Assembly: GCA_003523185.1 (NCBI GenBank)
Contig: DPGN01000050.1
Span: 1-24,180, forward strand
Length of the DNA stretch: 24,180 nucleotides
From: Halieaceae bacterium
GTDB taxonomy: Bacteria; Pseudomonadota; Gammaproteobacteria; Pseudomonadales; Halieaceae
Direction of reading: 5' to 3'
The number at the start of each line of letters is the position of its first letter. Positions within the stretch are counted from its first letter, which is position 1. A model generated the notes under the pieces. The model was given only the letters and a program-made list of their open reading frames with translations, searched no databases and was not told the origin of the DNA. This document shows positions 22,477 to 24,180 of this stretch, piece by piece. A program made the position numbers and the translations under genes.

Positions 22477-23700
22477 ATGCGCAAACTCCATTTTCTTGCC
22501 GTTTTCACCATCCTCAGCTTTTGCTTCTCTTCAGGGGTTCAAGCGGTATTGGTGCCTCAACCGGTCGGCATGTTTGTGTTGCCCATTGCGGGACACATTC
22601 TCGACGACGATGTCGTAGTCGATTCACGAGCGCTACTCGATCACGAACGGCGCGTGCGAGAGGTACTTGAATCACAGAGGGATCTGGGGGCTTATCACCC
22701 TGCGCTCGCGGAACGCTGGTTGTCACTCGCACACGAGGCGATGCGCTTAGGTCAATCAGAGTCAGCAGCCAACCTCTTTCAACAGGGTCTCCACAATCTG
22801 CGACTGAATTCTGGTTTGACAACGGACGCTCAGATAGGCGCGCTCAACGATTGGATAACCGTCCTTCGCCGTCTCGGCGACAGCGAGGGCCTCTCGCAGC
22901 AGTTATCTTATCGATATCGCATTACGGGTTTAGGCGCTCAGTCTTGGACAGATGACCGTTTGAAGTATGCACTGGAGTACTACGATCATGAGCTGTCGGT
23001 ATTGGCTGTAGCTCAGTGGTACGCAATCGAGCGTGAAGTTTTGAAGTTCGCTGAACACCTTGAAGATGTCGTCCACAGAGCTTGCCGAGGTGACACGGTT
23101 GATGTAAAGGCGTGTTCCGCATTGGTGAAGCGACGTCTGCAGCTTCTGTATCTGATTTCATTTGCGGTCGAGCCTTATGTTGAGAATCGCCAGGCACTCC
23201 CATTGTATAAGCCTCGAGTTTTGGAGGAACGTTCAGTGACCGACGAGCAACTTGCGAACATAGAGCGGGGCGCTTTTCTTACTGGAGTGCGGATGATGAA
23301 AGAGGCGATAGAACTGGATTCAGACAATGATGAACTCGAGCTGGTCCTAGCAGATTGGCGTTGGTTCTACGGCAGAAGCGGTGATGCGGTCAGCACCTAT
23401 GAGCGCTTGGCAGAGAAAACGCCTGAACTATTTGCGGAACCGGTGGAATTACCTCATGGGTTAATTTCCGGGCCCCCAATTCTTGCGAGCGAGGTCGCTC
23501 AAGCGACATTCTCGTTTGAGGTCACGACGCGTGGAAGGGTACGAGAAATTAGCGAAATCTCTAGTACGAACGGTGCTCGAGACGCAATTAGAATTAAAAA
23601 GGGTCTGCGCGAATTGCGGTTCAGACCGGCGCTCGATGATGCTGCCGAGCGCGTTACGGTGATAGTGACTAAAACCTATCGAGAGACGCGCTCACGCTAG
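22477..23700 (+). CDS. Exported TPR-like protein with TonB-C-like C-terminus, function unknown
   Basis: I do not recognise this gene as a named family. The start at 22477 gives 407 residues with a signal peptide (MRK, hydrophobic core, cleavage near GVQA). The frame is open back to 22357, but that part runs through the terminator and is not used. The body is helical and TPR-like around residues 80-115 (LAERWLSLAHEAMRLGQSE and on) and 270-310 (LADWRWFYGRSGDAVSTYERL). The last 60 residues (FSFEVTTRGRVREISEISS to LRELRFRPALDD) resemble the TonB C-terminal fold: a beta strand, helix, and RFRPA motif. Two cysteines lie about 13 residues apart mid-protein. A periplasmic envelope or assembly role is plausible but inferred. 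Its TAG shares bases with the stop of the next gene. Confidence 0.75.
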   Translation: MRKLHFLAVFTILSFCFSSGVQAVLVPQPVGMFVLPIAGHILDDDVVVDSRALLDHERRVREVLESQRDLGAYHPALAERWLSLAHEAMRLGQSESAANLFQQGLHNLRLNSGLTTDAQIGALNDWITVLRRLGDSEGLSQQLSYRYRITGLGAQSWTDDRLKYALEYYDHELSVLAVAQWYAIEREVLKFAEHLEDVVHRACRGDTVDVKACSALVKRRLQLLYLISFAVEPYVENRQALPLYKPRVLEERSVTDEQLANIERGAFLTGVRMMKEAIELDSDNDELELVLADWRWFYGRSGDAVSTYERLAEKTPELFAEPVELPHGLISGPPILASEVAQATFSFEVTTRGRVREISEISSTNGARDAIRIKKGLRELRFRPALDDAAERVTVIVTKTYRETRSR

Positions 23701-24180
23701 GCGTTTTCGATTACTAAGATGACGCCAGAATACCTGCTAGTTCCTGCGCGCCATTCCACAAGTTCCCCTCCATATTCCGATAAGATTGTATCGGCCACAG
23801 TAAAGAACGGCTCGCGTCGAGGGTCCGATATCATGATGCGTTTGGTTCCACTCTCTATGGCGCGTTCAATCATAGTGGTGACCGGGTCGACTAGTTCTTC
23901 CCAGAAGCAAACATCAGCGGCAATTAACCAGTCGGCGGCACCCAACAAAGGGGAGTCTAGCTGCTCAAATCGCGCGACAACGGGCGTTACCTCAACCTCA
24001 TTTAGCTCGGCAACTAGTTCAAGGTAGGGCATGACAGAGGCATCGGCATCAACCGAGGCGACCGCCGACCCAAAGGTTTTGGCGCACCAGATACCAGCGA
24101 GGCCCCAGCCACAACCCGCATCAATCACAGATTGAGGCGCAGTTGCAGTGGTCGAAGCGATGTAATCAATGAGAACCCCA
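23697..24180 (-). CDS. Class I SAM-dependent methyltransferase, 5' end beyond the window
   Basis: The open frame continues to the right edge (reading GVLIDYIASTTATAPQSV before the GTG at 24128), so the start lies outside and that GTG is not the true start. The SAM-binding motif I is IDAGCGWGLAGI, followed by the acidic strand VASVDAD and a post-motif AADWLIAADVCFWEELVDP. The C-terminal end (YSGVILVIENA) looks complete. The pattern recalls small methyltransferases of the NNMT/EEF1A-lysine-like group, but the acceptor is unknown. It converges on the TPR-like gene, the two sharing CTAG for their stop codons. Confidence 0.82.
   Translation of the reverse strand, partial: GVLIDYIASTTATAPQSVIDAGCGWGLAGIWCAKTFGSAVASVDADASVMPYLELVAELNEVEVTPVVARFEQLDSPLLGAADWLIAADVCFWEELVDPVTTMIERAIESGTKRIMISDPRREPFFTVADTILSEYGGELVEWRAGTSRYSGVILVIENA

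Noticed and set aside
1..24180. Defence island, biosynthetic cluster, prophage or mobile element
   Set aside because: No transposase, integrase, repeat-flanked block, toxin-antitoxin pair or CRISPR-type repeat was seen; the genes are housekeeping and metabolic.

Overview
The window is a gene-dense chromosomal stretch with moderate-to-high GC. It probably comes from a marine gammaproteobacterium of the OM60/NOR5 (Halieaceae)-like type. That placement is an inference from the gene set: RapA close to the E. coli form, E. coli-type PhoA, Amt, and many acyl-CoA enzymes. I see no phage, insertion sequence, CRISPR array, rRNA or tRNA, and no gene-free stretch longer than about 300 bases.

Left part (1-7256): nutrient and cell-wall functions. 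An aldo/keto reductase gene running off the left edge is interrupted by an in-frame TAA. It lies 2 bp behind a secreted alkaline phosphatase gene. Across a 169-bp spacer with two inverted repeats, an ammonium transporter gene diverges. It converges on a minus-strand run of D-amino-acid transaminase, alanine racemase (ATGA overlap) and exopolyphosphatase. Phosphate scavenging, ammonium uptake, polyphosphate turnover and peptidoglycan D-amino-acid supply thus sit side by side.

Middle part (7286-17781): acyl-CoA metabolism and signalling. A divergent promoter/operator region drives an acyl-CoA synthetase gene, which ends at a likely bidirectional terminator facing a GntP-family permease. Next come a soluble GAF/histidine kinase/receiver hybrid, an ACAD10/11-type phosphotransferase, and, divergent from it, a second acyl-CoA synthetase, a PaaG-like crotonase and a secreted DUF3604 protein. 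The kinase, ligase and crotonase suggest activation and breakdown of hydroxylated or unusual carboxylic acids, but the substrate cannot be read from sequence.

Right part (17785-24180): a LysR regulator, a TatD-family nuclease and the RNA-polymerase recycling ATPase RapA lie on the minus strand, with tatD and rapA overlapping by ATGA. The LysR-hypothetical spacer holds the most interesting non-coding signal: a sigma70-like promoter, a 6-bp hairpin, and a perfect 18-bp palindrome followed by eight T, which predicts a RNA of about 66 nt or a leader attenuator. Behind it is an exported TPR-like protein with a TonB-C-like end, possibly read from a leaderless transcript, and then a partial methyltransferase. 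Two convergent gene pairs (12157-12160 and 23697-23700) share bases of their stop codons.
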